Assembly: GCA_016617785.1 (NCBI GenBank)
Contig: JADILM010000008.1
Location: 1,364,001-1,428,000, forward strand
Origin: Sporobolomyces roseus
Taxonomy: Eukaryota > Basidiomycota > Microbotryomycetes > Sporidiobolales > Sporidiobolaceae
Direction of reading: 5' to 3'
Length of the DNA: 64,000 nt
In this document: positions 21,035 to 31,103 of the stretch, piece after piece
Numbering within the stretch: the first letter of the stretch is position 1
Layout of the letters: every line of letters begins with the position of its first letter
Notes under the pieces: generated by a model
What the model was told of the DNA's origin: nothing
Seen by the model: only the letters and a program-made list of their open reading frames with translations
The model's database searches: none
Position numbers and translations under genes: made by a program

Positions 21035-23019
21035 ATGACTTCGATCTCATCTTATTCTACTCGTGCTCGTCCACCAAATCCTCTAGCTGCCGATCCAGTA
21101 TGGGTTCACAGGTGAATCTTTCCTCCCTCTCAAATCCCCACTTGTCCTCGAGCTAATCTCCTCTGTTACGACTCTAGGCGATTTGAGAGAGCAGTGGATA
21201 TCATACAGAGGTATGCTACATTCCTCACGAGTACGAGAGAGCTAGTTTGTTGACTCTCTCCCCACGAACCGGAATCAACTCTCCCTCCTGCAACAGTCTA
21301 CCCAAGAGTGGTCCGATACAGACCAACTATGATGATAAGCTACTGCTATACGCGTAAGTCTCACTTTGAAAAGCAAGAGTCGAGGAAAATGAAGCTGATT
21401 TTACTCGTTTGTTTGTCGGACTCGCAATCAATGTTTAGTGTTTATAAACAAGGTAAGTTCTACTGAGTCTGATGCGCTCAAGGGAATGTGAGCTGACTGT
21501 CTGCTCGATACAGCTACCGAAGGAAATATTAAAACGACGAGACCGGGAATGTTTGATGTGCTCGGAAGAGCGAAATGGTGCGTTCTAACGTCATCTTAGG
21601 GAGTTCTTGAGCCCTAGGCCGACATCATAGTTCCGCACAGGGACGCGTGGAACAAGCGAAAAGGTTTGAGTCAGCAAGATGCAGAGAGGATGTATGTCGA
21701 GGCATTGATTCGAGTACGTTTGAACTTTCTCTTGGTCCTATCGCTGTCGGCTCAACCTGATTTCCATCGTACAGATCCTACGAGGCTACTCTGATCGAAC
21801 CCAAGCTGTTGAACTCATGCGGGAACTCGAGAACTTCTCGCTCGAACCAAGAGGAGGAGGAGGAGCCAAAGTCGCAACTGGTTCTTTCGCACCCTCTCGA
21901 ACTCAAACTCGCTCTTCTTCCGGTTCTTCCTCCTCTTCGACCACTGCTTCCTACGATGATCGACCTCCTTACTCGTCTTCGAGATCAAGATCGAATCTGA
22001 CTCCTCAAGCAGATCGAAGATCGCAACATTCACGACAACATCGAAATCGAGTTCAACCACCACCTGCTGACCTTGTTGCCCCGCCATTACCCGGATACGG
22101 ACCTCCTCGAACAACAACGGATAGCGTTAGAAGGGATGATCGATCTCGAGGAGCAGGAGGGGGAAGACGATCAGAAGCTGTCCCCGTTCACGATGAAGAA
22201 GACAGTGAGGATTATTCTTCCGACGAAGATGGAGCGACTGGACCATACGCGTCTGTACCACCTACCGCTCCTCCTTCTGTCGCTCTACGCCCACCTCCAC
22301 CAGGTCAATCAACTTATGCCCAATCTCAATCCGGTCGACTCTTACCTAATCCTCATGCCGCTCCTCCACCTACTTCAACCCGACACTACCCACCCGCATC
22401 CCTCCGCTCTCTAGCCGGCAATTCTCCTGCTCCTTCGATCCACTCAATGGCTCCTCATTCAGCTTATCAACAAACCGCAATCGCTTATCCACCGGGATTT
22501 ATCGCACCTTCTCCCATCCCCTTAACCTCTTCTAATCTCCTCCAACGCACCTCGACCTCCGCTACTCTCCCCGCAACTCCCATCGCCCAACCTCCAGTAA
22601 TCCCAGCTCTAGATGCCGCACTAGATCGAATCCAAACCTCTCTCACCGCGCTCCACGAACGACTCTCAATCCTCGAATCGACTCCCACTTCTCGATCCTC
22701 CTCCACTGGTTCCCCATCAGCCGTCTCACAATTGTTCAAACAAACCCTCTTACAATTTCTAACCCTCTTCAGATTACGCTCGAATCCTTCGGCTCAAACA
22801 CCTTCACTTCGATCTTTACTTCCTAGACTATTGTTGGCGTTGTTGAAGACGGCGAGGAAATTGGCGGGTGACGCTGTGGTATTCTTTGCGGTGATTGTCA
22901 TTCTCGGAAGGATTCGAGGTGTCGATCTTACGCAGCTAGTAGGGAATTGGTTGGCGAGGTACCTGGTAGCTAGGAGTGGAGGAGGGAAGGGAGGGAAGAA
23001 GCTCGTCAAGGAGACCTGA
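21035..23019 (+). CDS. Acyl-CoA-binding protein with C-terminal membrane helix (ACBD5/Atg37-like)
   Basis: Seven exons (21035-21111, 21178-21210, 21297-21353, 21439-21452, 21514-21577, 21641-21713, 21775-23019) give exactly 520 residues; exon 4 is only 14 bases. Residues about 20-115 form an acyl-CoA-binding domain with its diagnostic pieces: LPKSGPIQTNYDDKLLLYAV, YKQATEG, PGMFDVLGRAKWDAWNKRKG and AERMYVEALIRIL. A long Pro/Ser-rich linker follows, then a possible coiled segment (LDAALDRIQTSLTALHERL). A single membrane helix (GDAVVFFAVIVILGRI) lies near the C-terminus, with a Lys-rich end. This is the plan of ACBD5 and fungal Atg37, which are tail-anchored in the peroxisome membrane and act in lipid contact and pexophagy. 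The family role is known; the location here is inferred. Confidence 0.85.
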
Positions 23020-23541
23020 GTGTAATTGGAGGAAGGGAAGTGAAGGGATTGTATGGTTTGAAGTGTCGTAAAAGCTTGTTGTTTCCAATCTAATCTCACT
23101 CAGTCTCGATCCTAGATGAGGTCTCGCTCGATGAGAAGCTGTCAGTCTCTCGAACGGAACGAGGAATGGTTGACAGGCAACGGTCGAGAGTGAGAAAAGC
23201 GTTAAATAATCGAGATTTGTTCAAGAAATGTACAAGAGGAGAAGGCACAGCGAGAGGGCGACTAACTCATCAGAGAGAGACGAGAGTGAGTGATTAGTGA
23301 ACGTAAGATTGAAAGGGGTATAAGCAAAGAAACGGGAAGAGAAAAGACGTAAAACCAAGAAGGATTCGAAAGTGAACAAAGTATAGAGACAAGTTGAAAG
23401 ATCGAAGAGAAGACGAAGAGAGAGGGTATATGTATATCGATGATATGTCGAGGCAATGAGAGCGAGAGAGTTGAGAGATGAGACGGAGGTGAGGTGAAAG
23501 AAAGGTTCGAATCTATCCTCCTTTTCGTTCGTCCATCGATT
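23020..23541. other. Convergent 3' region, ACBD5-like and CDC14
   Basis: This region lies between two stop codons. It is purine-rich on the plus strand from 23250 on, consistent with the long CT-rich 3' untranslated region of the minus-strand CDC14. No gene seen. Confidence 0.4.
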
Positions 23542-26389
23542 CTATCCAGCTTGAACGAAATCCTGACTTCCCATCGAACTTCTCCTCCTCCTAACGTTCC
23601 TACCCTTGGCACCACCCCCCAATTTATCCAACGCACCTTTCAAACTGAACCCACTCGCACCACTCTCCTTCCCTTCCTTCCCAGCGTTACTCGGATCGAA
23701 TCCACCACTCTGATGTGTCGGTGAAGCAGGTGGTTGACGTTTCGCTGGAATTCGAGTCGGGAGTTTCGAGGGTGAATTGGGAGCTACTGGATTAGTCGAA
23801 GCTGTCGAAGAAGAGGGATTCGGAGAAGTTCGACCACCGGTATTTCGCAGTGGGTAACGGGAGGAAGATCGAGTCGTTGTGGTTGTTGAAGAGGGTTCTT
23901 TGTTATCTTGTTCGTGAGCTTCGAAAACGTTTGCCAAGTTCTTTGCACCTCGACTTCGGGCAATCGCTTGTTGTTGAGCTGCAGTCGTTGTCGAGTTTCC
24001 GGAAGAACGAGTGGAAGGGTTCGTTCGTAGTCGATCTACTATACGATTGTCGGTAATGGCGGATAAAGCTCTTTGATGTGTTTGAGCCGGGTTTGAGGGA
24101 ACGGCGGCGGAACGAGCGATACGAGTCGGTCGAGAAGTGTTCGAAGTGGAAGTGGAAGTGGAAGGAGTCTTCGGTCGGTTGTTTGAAGTCGAAGCGAGTG
24201 GTTGTGTAGTTGCGGAAGGTTGCAAGTCGAGTTTCTTCGGACTCGGCATCATGGTTAAGGGATCATCTTCCTCCTCTTTATCATCGTCGTCTGCAACCAA
24301 CTGTAAACTCTTCCTTGGTGAAGCCCTCGTCTTCTCCGCCGAAAGACTCGTCCTCTTCTTCCTCGGACTCGAAGTCAGAATGACTCCCTCCATCTCTTCT
24401 TCCTCTCTCAACACTTTCTCCTCCTCGTCCTCCTCGACTAGTTCGTCTTCCTGCATCTTCTCCTCTCCGCCTTCCTCGACGGGTGCGACAACGATAGCAG
24501 GTGAATCCTTCTCCTCGGGTGCAGCAACTCCATGTTTTGATCTTCCCGGAGTTTTGCGTGGCTGACCGGGAACGATCTGTCTCCTTGGAGTAACCGGTGC
24601 GTTTCCAAGCTGATGATGAGGAGTAGTCGATCGGTTCCTTGCGAGTTCCGTTTCGTTAGGAGGAGTGATCGGTCTTGGAGGTTGAGCAGAACAACTCCTC
24701 GATCTCTCCCGCTCCTTCTCTTGCTCCGAGATTTCTTGGGATTGAGGTTGAGGTTGAGAGGTCTTGAGTTCTCGAAGGAGTTCGTCTCGAGCAGACCATT
24801 TCACCCATTCGAGTTGGTTCTCATAGAGGAAATGTTGTTGAGGTCCGACGCAACTACCAGGTCTCATCAATCTCATGAACCCGATAGCTGTGAACACGTC
24901 TCAATCATCGATCAGCTCCGGTAACCCTGAGAGCGAGTCGCGAAAGAGAGGTAGCGCACCTTCATCAGCAGTGAATCCATGTTTGTAAATCAGATAAGCT
25001 CCAATCAAAGTTCCAGTCCTCCCTAATCCAGCTTTACAATGAACCGCTACCGAGCCTATTCGACTCATACGACACATACATGAGCCTTTTCCTCCAAAGT
25101 GAGAGAGAACAGATGAGAGAGCTCACCTCCTGCAGAAATGATTTTATCACTCAAATCGATAAACTCCCTACACATTTCCATAGTCGGATTCGTCCCATCA
25201 TCAAAGTACACTAATCTTTCTAAATCCTATCAGTTTCCCTCCTCATCTCCGCTCAAAGAGATGAAAGAGAGATGAAAGTGTGCTCACTTTCAATATGTTC
25301 TATCCCCCTCTCCAAGAAATGATTCCTATCATACAATTTCTTATTCAACCTAACCACGGCCCTAACTCCCTTCTCCTCAAACTCTTCCAAAACGTTCCTA
25401 AAACTTCTCGTCAACCTCCCTCTCCCACCTCCTACCCCAGTTTGAGGGTTCCAACCCGCTTCGACTGGGGAAGCCAACGCGATGAATCCAGGAGTGATCC
25501 AATTCCAATCCCCTTCTTCTACTTTCTCTGCTTTCTCGTAAGCGGCCAAATCGAACGTCGAGAGGTCGAGCAATTGATGAGATAATGCTCGAGATAAACC
25601 ATAGAGGATTTGTTGTGGGTGGAGATGATAATCTGAACGGGAATAACCGGCGTCTCGATAGGGTTGCTAAGGCAAAGTAAACAAAGGGAGGCTTTAGTGA
25701 GAAGGGAGAAAAATGGAGAGAGAGGGAGGAAATTTGTTTACGAGTTCGAGACATGAAATTGGATGTAAAACGTCTGCTACACTCCATCTCATTACTACCA
25801 TCTGTAAATTTCCTCACCTCCTCATCAGTACAGTTTCTAGGCAGTAAGGGAAGAGTAAGGATGATGGAAACTTACAGCGTATAAACTCATGAGTAAAGCA
25901 GCATTCACTTTCTTATCGGGTTCATCCGAGGAGTATAGGAAGATCCTTTGATGTTTGTGTTGAGGATCTTCTAGGAGGTTGTGAAGGTGTAAACAGAAGC
26001 GACTGATTCAGAGGAGAGGAGAGGAGATCCGAAAGTGGGGATATTCGAAGAAGAGAGAAGGGATAGAGGAGAGAGCGAGTCAGTCAGTGAGAGTAGGGAA
26101 GGAAAGAGAGAGAAGTAGTGACTGACTATAGACATCCAATGTTTAATGGACCATAATCTTGAAAGAAACTCAAGTAAACCAACTGATCATCAATCGTGAA
26201 CCAATACACTGATCCATCTTTATCACCTCCTCCTGTTGCCGATAAACCAGGGTAGATCGAGTTTAGTTGTTCTTGAGGTGGAGTTGGAGAGGGGAAATAA
26301 GTGAAGGCTAGTCGAGAACCAAAAGCGCAGATAGGACCTGATGGGGTCAGACTTGGGGTGGGTGGTAAAACTGGAGTAAGGGCGGACAT
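23542..26389 (-). CDS. CDC14: Dual-specificity protein phosphatase Cdc14
   Basis: Exon 1 (26127-26389) starts MSALTPVLPP and encodes the A domain (FGSRLAFTYFPSPTPPQEQL; VYWFTIDDQLVYLSFFQDYG). A phase-2 intron then leads into YRFCLHLHNLLEDP, as in other Cdc14 proteins. The catalytic B domain has EEGDWNWITPGFIALASP and GVRAVVRLNKKLYDRNHFLE. The P-loop VHCKAGLGRTGT (Cys nucleophile and Arg of CX5R) lies near 25030-25060, followed by MRPGSCVGPQQHFLYENQ. The last exon (23542-24887) adds a long disordered, Ser/Thr/Pro-rich tail with basic runs. Estimated length is about 780 residues. Cdc14 reverses CDK phosphorylation at mitotic exit and cytokinesis. I chose MSALTP over the upstream Met at 26488 because the upstream part is low-complexity and lies in the leader. 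Confidence 0.93.
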
Positions 26390-26969
26390 GGTGGAGAGAG
26401 AGGAAGGAGGAGGAGACGAGGAAAGGTTGTTTGTCAAAACAAGGGCGCGAGGTTCGGGGGAAAGAGATGGGAAGGGAGGAAGGACCAAGAAAGAGAGGGA
26501 GACGGGGGAGGTGATTCACTGGATTAGGTGTACTCGAGAGTTGTAGATGGTGGAGAAAGGGAGAGAGTGAGCAAGATTTTGATGAGAATATTTGTTGATT
26601 GATATCGACAAACATTCACTAAATCTACCCTCTACTCTCACTCGAGAGGATCACTGACTAGCTCAAACTACTCTTGAGACTGATCTCTTTTCTCAAGGGT
26701 TGTCCGATTCGACTCATGAGCGATGGTCGCTAGTTTCTCTTTCTCTTCCTCTCTCTGCTTCTGACACTTCACTCCGACTACTAGCTTTCACTCTTGGTCT
26801 CTTGATCTACCGCTTGTGTGTATCTCCGTGTCTCTACTTGGGTCTCTCACTGCTTCCGCTTTCCTCCTCTTTCTTCGGTTCGTCTTTTCTCTCTCTCTTC
26901 CACCCCTCTCTCGCCTCTCTTTGTAGGACAGTCTCACTGATCCATCGAGCCTATTCACAGTCTACTCTC
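26390..26969. other. Divergent promoter region, CDC14 and PTH
   Basis: The 580 bases between two divergent starts are strongly purine-rich on the left and CT-rich on the right, so both genes have pyrimidine-rich leaders in their own sense. No further gene seen. Confidence 0.45.
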
Positions 26970-27718
26970 ATGCCCTCCGTCTCTTCCCTCCCGCGTCGAC
27001 TAGTAATAGTAGGACTCGGAAATTATACTCACCCACTCACCAAACACTCTGTCCGTCTCCCTCTCTCTCTTTCTCTCTCTCTTCTTCTCTACACCGCACT
27101 AACTCCCGCTCTCTCTAGGTCGGTCAACTCCTTTTGAAATCCCTAGCTCTCCACGCATCGACCCTTCCGAATTCTCGAGGTTCCCCTCATCTCTCACTAC
27201 AAAAACATGGTCGTACCTCTGCCTGGACCACCCTAATCACTCTCTCACCCCCTCCATCCCAGCCTGAGAAAGGGGAATTGGAAATCTTGTTTGTCCTCCC
27301 GAAAGCACTGATGAATGTGTGCGGATCTTCAATCATAAATTCCATCTCCTCTTTCCTACCTTCACCTTCTCCTACCTCTCCCTCCTCTACATCCTCTCTC
27401 CGACCCATCCCTCCATTACTAGTCCTCGCAGATAACCTCGACCTCCTCCCCTCCTCAACTCAACTCCAACGCTCAGGAGGTCCCAAAGGTCACAACGGAC
27501 TACGCTCACTGATTTCTAGTTTAGGGGGTTCGAGAGAATTCTGGAGGTTCTGGATTGGGATTGGAAGGCCAGAGGGAAAAGAGAGGGGGGAAGGGGTTAG
27601 TCAATGGGTTCTTGGACCTTTGGGAAGGAGTGAGGTCGAGAGTGTCGAGGAGGGAGGGAGGGTGTTGGGGGAAGCGTGGAAAGTTGTTGAGAGGATCGGG
27701 TGGGAGGAACCTCAATAA
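26970..27718 (+). CDS. PTH1: Peptidyl-tRNA hydrolase, bacterial-type Pth1 family
   Basis: Two exons (26970-27050, 27119-27718) encode 226 residues. Conserved elements are in order: RRLVIVGLGNYTHPLTKHSVG with the Asn and catalytic His; VLPKALMNVCG with the substrate-contacting Asn; LLVLADNLDLL with the Asp; and the GGPKGHNGLRS loop. The enzyme frees peptides from peptidyl-tRNAs that drop off ribosomes; fungal Pth1 enzymes usually act in mitochondria. No strong targeting sequence is evident at the chosen ATG. The intron is almost pure pyrimidine and splits the HSVG motif in phase 0. A loop after the Asn motif is enlarged with Ser/Pro compared with bacterial enzymes. Confidence 0.92.
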
Positions 27719-27962
27719 AAAGAGAGGGAACGGAGATTGATGTGAAAGAAGAGGTTGAGTGATTACATAGGAGTGGAACTTTGGATGAAGGGGAAGAGTT
27801 CGGTTCGATAGAATAGATCTCGGCGTGTTGTATACTACTCGATCGTGACGGTTTGATCGAGACTTGAGAGTGGTTTGCGAAACTGAACTTCGCCGCGAGA
27901 GAAAGTTCAACGAAAACTTCGTCTCTTTCCTTCCTCTCACCTCGCTCAACGCTCTTCTCGCC

Positions 27963-29067
27963 ATGGCTACCAAATCGCTTCTCCGACCACTCTCTAAATC
28001 AGTCTACTACCTACCCGCACCGTCTACTCCTTCAACTCCGACTCTTTCATCCTCAACTCCTCCCTCAAAAGATCCCTCTCTCTTGATCGTATTCGGATGG
28101 ATGGATGCTCAATTACGACACATTGAGAAATACCTCACATCCTACCGATCTCTCGTGCGTCCTCTCTCGCTCTCTCTCTCTCTTCTCTTTCAATTGATCC
28201 CCACTGTTTTGATTTTAGTTCCCGGGTAGCCCTATTCTCTTATTACAATCCAGTCAGAGTGGATTCTACTCAACGAAGAAAGCACTCGAATCACGGAAAG
28301 AGTTTGCACCGGCGGTCGAAATGATCAGGAATCAAAAGATGAAAGTGGGAGGGAAGGAAGGAAGAGGAGGAGGGGTACTGGTTCACGTGTTCTCGAATGG
28401 TGGGTGTATGAGTTTGAAGTGGTTGAATCAGGAACTCGAGAAATCATCGGGATATGATGCGAAGGAGGAAACGGAGAAAACACCTTTACTTTCAAAATCG
28501 CAAGAAACTACAAATCCTTCCTTGGATCCTCCTACGACGACTTCAATGGCTCCACTCCCAGCTCAAGCAATCATCTTTGATTCATGTCCCGGACGATCAT
28601 CCCTCCTCGTAACGATGAGAGCGTTCTCCGCTCCGATCCGTTCGAAATTCCTAAAGATTCCAGCAATGGGCTTATTAGCAGTCCTACACGGTCTAATCGC
28701 ATTGTACAACATGTGCGTCTCACTCAAACCTCCCATCTTCAGTGCTCGCTGAGCTGACCTGTGGAATGTGAACAACAACAATTCTAGGATTCTCCGTAAA
28801 CCTCCAATCCTGAACCGACTCTACACCTACCTCAACCTCCCCTCTACCCTTCCTCCCGTGCCTCGCCTCTATCTCTACTCGAAAATTGACGAATTGATCC
28901 CTTACAAGGATGTCGAAGCACATGGTCAAGAAGCGAGAGAGAGGGGTGTGGTGAGGATGGAGAGGTTTGAGAAGAGTACTCATGTTGGACATGCGAGAGT
29001 TGAGGGGGAGAGGTATTGGAAAGCTATTGGTGAGGTGTGGAGGAGGAGTAGTCAGGAGGGGAAATAG
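27963..29067 (+). CDS. TMEM53/DUF829 family alpha/beta hydrolase-like protein
   Basis: Three exons (27963-28154, 28219-28712, 28788-29067) sum to exactly 322 codons. The protein has the DUF829 signature start PSLLIVFGWMDAQLRHIEKY, then VLVHVFSNGGCMSL (nucleophile-elbow-like GxSxG variant SNGG). It continues with AIIFDSCPGR, a hydrophobic stretch near IPAMGLLAVLHGLIALYNM, and the C-terminal YSKIDELIPYKDVEAH and STHVGHARVEGERYW, where Asp and His positions match an alpha/beta hydrolase triad. TMEM53 is a nuclear envelope protein in animals. Fungal relatives include proteins near indole-diterpene clusters, but no such cluster is present here. The substrate is unknown. Confidence 0.85.
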
Positions 29068-29343
29068 AGGAGGAGAGTCGGGGCAATGTAGATTTTAATT
29101 GTATCGAAACAAAAATAAGGTGTTCTTTCTTTCGAGCGGTATTCGTAGTTCGAGCGTCTTCGGGATATCTCGCCGCGAGCGTATCTGACTGTGAGGCTCG
29201 TATGTATCGGATCGAGTCACTGCCGGGCGGTCTCTCGCGTTTCCTCGAGATGCGAGCTTTTTTTCCGATGTCAATGACAGATAGTGAAGCATTACAACAG
29301 CGATTATTCAAGCGGCGGGAGCACGTTCTCCAAGTAAGCGCCT

Positions 29344-30800
29344 TCATAGTTGCTGCATCCCGTCCACACGACGTATCAGCTTCGTCGAAAAAAAACTCAG
29401 AGAAAGTGAAACGAAAATTTGCCCTGGCGGATAATACTGACAAACTAAATAAGCCTGTGGAACCTCGTCATCACCTCATCAGCGATTACTTTCCCTGTCA
29501 GATGAGCAGCAACGAAGACTCACGCCCCATTGATCACTCTCGAATAACCCTTTACAATTCCTAAATTGACATCCAACACTTTTTGTACCTTTCCACAAAG
29601 TCTGCGTGACGTGACCCGTTTCATGCGTGAAACCAGTTGATGGATCGTAGGTATACATCGAGATCTCAGAGTTCCTTCGTGACGAGAAGAGAAAATTGAG
29701 TGAATCGGCTACAGACGAAATCGACACAGAACTCACCAGGCATCTACTCCAGCTTTCCCATCAACCGGTGGACTCGTTTCGGTATAGCTTGTACTTGAAG
29801 AACCTGAATTCTTACCTTATCGACTATCAGCTGCTAGCACACAACGGATAAGCAGCGAGATTCAAACTCACCAAATAAATTCTCGCCATATCCTCCTTCG
29901 AGCAATTTACCACCACTATGTTCCCAAACACAGTTCTTGACCCACACCTCCGAGGCCTCCGCGAGCGTCTCATTCCATTCCAAGGGATCCACCTGATGGA
30001 CCTTTCGAAAATCGTTGTGCGTCTTCAACAGTACATCGAGCAATTCTTGTGAGACGATCGACGAAGAAGGGTTCGAGTCGGAAGGAGGCGAGTCGCTTGG
30101 TGTTGCTTCGGGAGAATCTGATTTTGTTGGAGAAGGGGAATCTGAGGATTTCGAAGGAGCGGGTTTCGAGGACGGCATGTCGGGATCTTCAGCGCTGTTC
30201 GATAGAGTAGGTCGACTTGTGGGCTTTGAGGGTGAGGGCTCACCTTCTTCGTCATCGTCTCCTCCTCGATCACTGGTTTTCGTAGGTTTCGGTGAATTCG
30301 ATGAACCTGTGATCGAGTTCGTTGTTCCTGCTCCAGTGGTAACCCTTTGGGTAGTGACGGACTAGAGCTTTCTGACTGTCAGTGAGGCATGAGGGAGCTT
30401 ATGCGAGACTGAACTCACTGGCGTCGACGACAATCCTCCATTCTTTCGATTCTCATTCCAGAAATACACAGCGGCCACCCCTGCCGCGCAAAGCAGGAAC
30501 ACCAGTACTAGGATGATCATACTAGACTGTCCATGTTGTCGCCCTGGTATTCAGCTTTCCGGTAAGAGAAAGAATCGAGAGAGCAAGATGCACTGACACC
30601 TGAGCTTCCCGTTGAACTCTGCATTCTCCCTCTACCTCTATCATCCTCCAAATCATCAGATAGTCAGAATCTGTCGAATTGTCGTCGTCGTCATCATAGC
30701 GATGTTTCCGAATCGAGGCTTGAACGAGAGGTGAAGCGGGAGAAGCAGAGGATTGAGAGAGAGATTTGCGAGATGTTGTCGAGCGAGTTCGAGAGGCCAT
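29344..30800 (-). CDS. Membrane-anchored CAP/SCP (PR-1-like) protein
   Basis: The C-terminal half is a CAP domain: LLKTHNDFRKVHQVDPLEWN, ASEVWVKNCVWEHSGGKL, GYGENLF, HETGHVTQTLWKGTKSVGC and, in a last exon, AYLVCQYYPPGQ. Upstream lies a Ser/Pro-rich stalk, and before it one membrane helix (MIILVLVFLLCAAGVAAVYF), so it is probably a type II membrane protein with an outward CAP domain. CAP proteins often bind sterols or lipids and are secreted in most fungi; a membrane anchor is less usual. The N-terminus is uncertain. The Met at 30800 gives a basic region ending in DDDDDNSTDSD, but the frame leading to the membrane helix (SDDLEDDRGRGRMQSSTGSS) is shifted by one base near 30655. The Met at 30624 is the safe alternative start. 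Confidence 0.75.
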
Positions 30801-31103
30801 ACGACGCTATACCATAGAGACGACGTGGGTGGTAGAGGGAAGAACAAGAGCAAGGGGGATTTTAGGGGATTCAGGGAGAAACTCCGGACGGACTCCGCGG
30901 CTATGGAAAAAACTTCCGTCAAACTTGCCCCTCTTCCTCGACGCACGAGACACTTACGACGCGGATCAAAGCTGTTCAGCGAGGACGCGATGAAGTCAGG
31001 AATGGTGGCTCAGCTTCGTCTGCTGAATCACCTCAACCATCGTCATGTTACTGCTTAACTTCCAGGATCATCCAATGCCCTTCTATTCCTCTACTCTACG
31101 AAT
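30801..31103. other. Intergenic, no gene seen
   Basis: The interval between the CAP gene start and the stop of the PPPDE-thioredoxin-PUL gene, about 300 bases long. It carries the CAP promoter and no visible exon. Confidence 0.4.

Noticed and set aside
29202..29564. 120-codon plus-strand frame at the CAP gene 3' end
   Set aside because: It is antisense to the last CAP exons, which are fixed by HVTQTLW and YLVCQYYPPG motifs.
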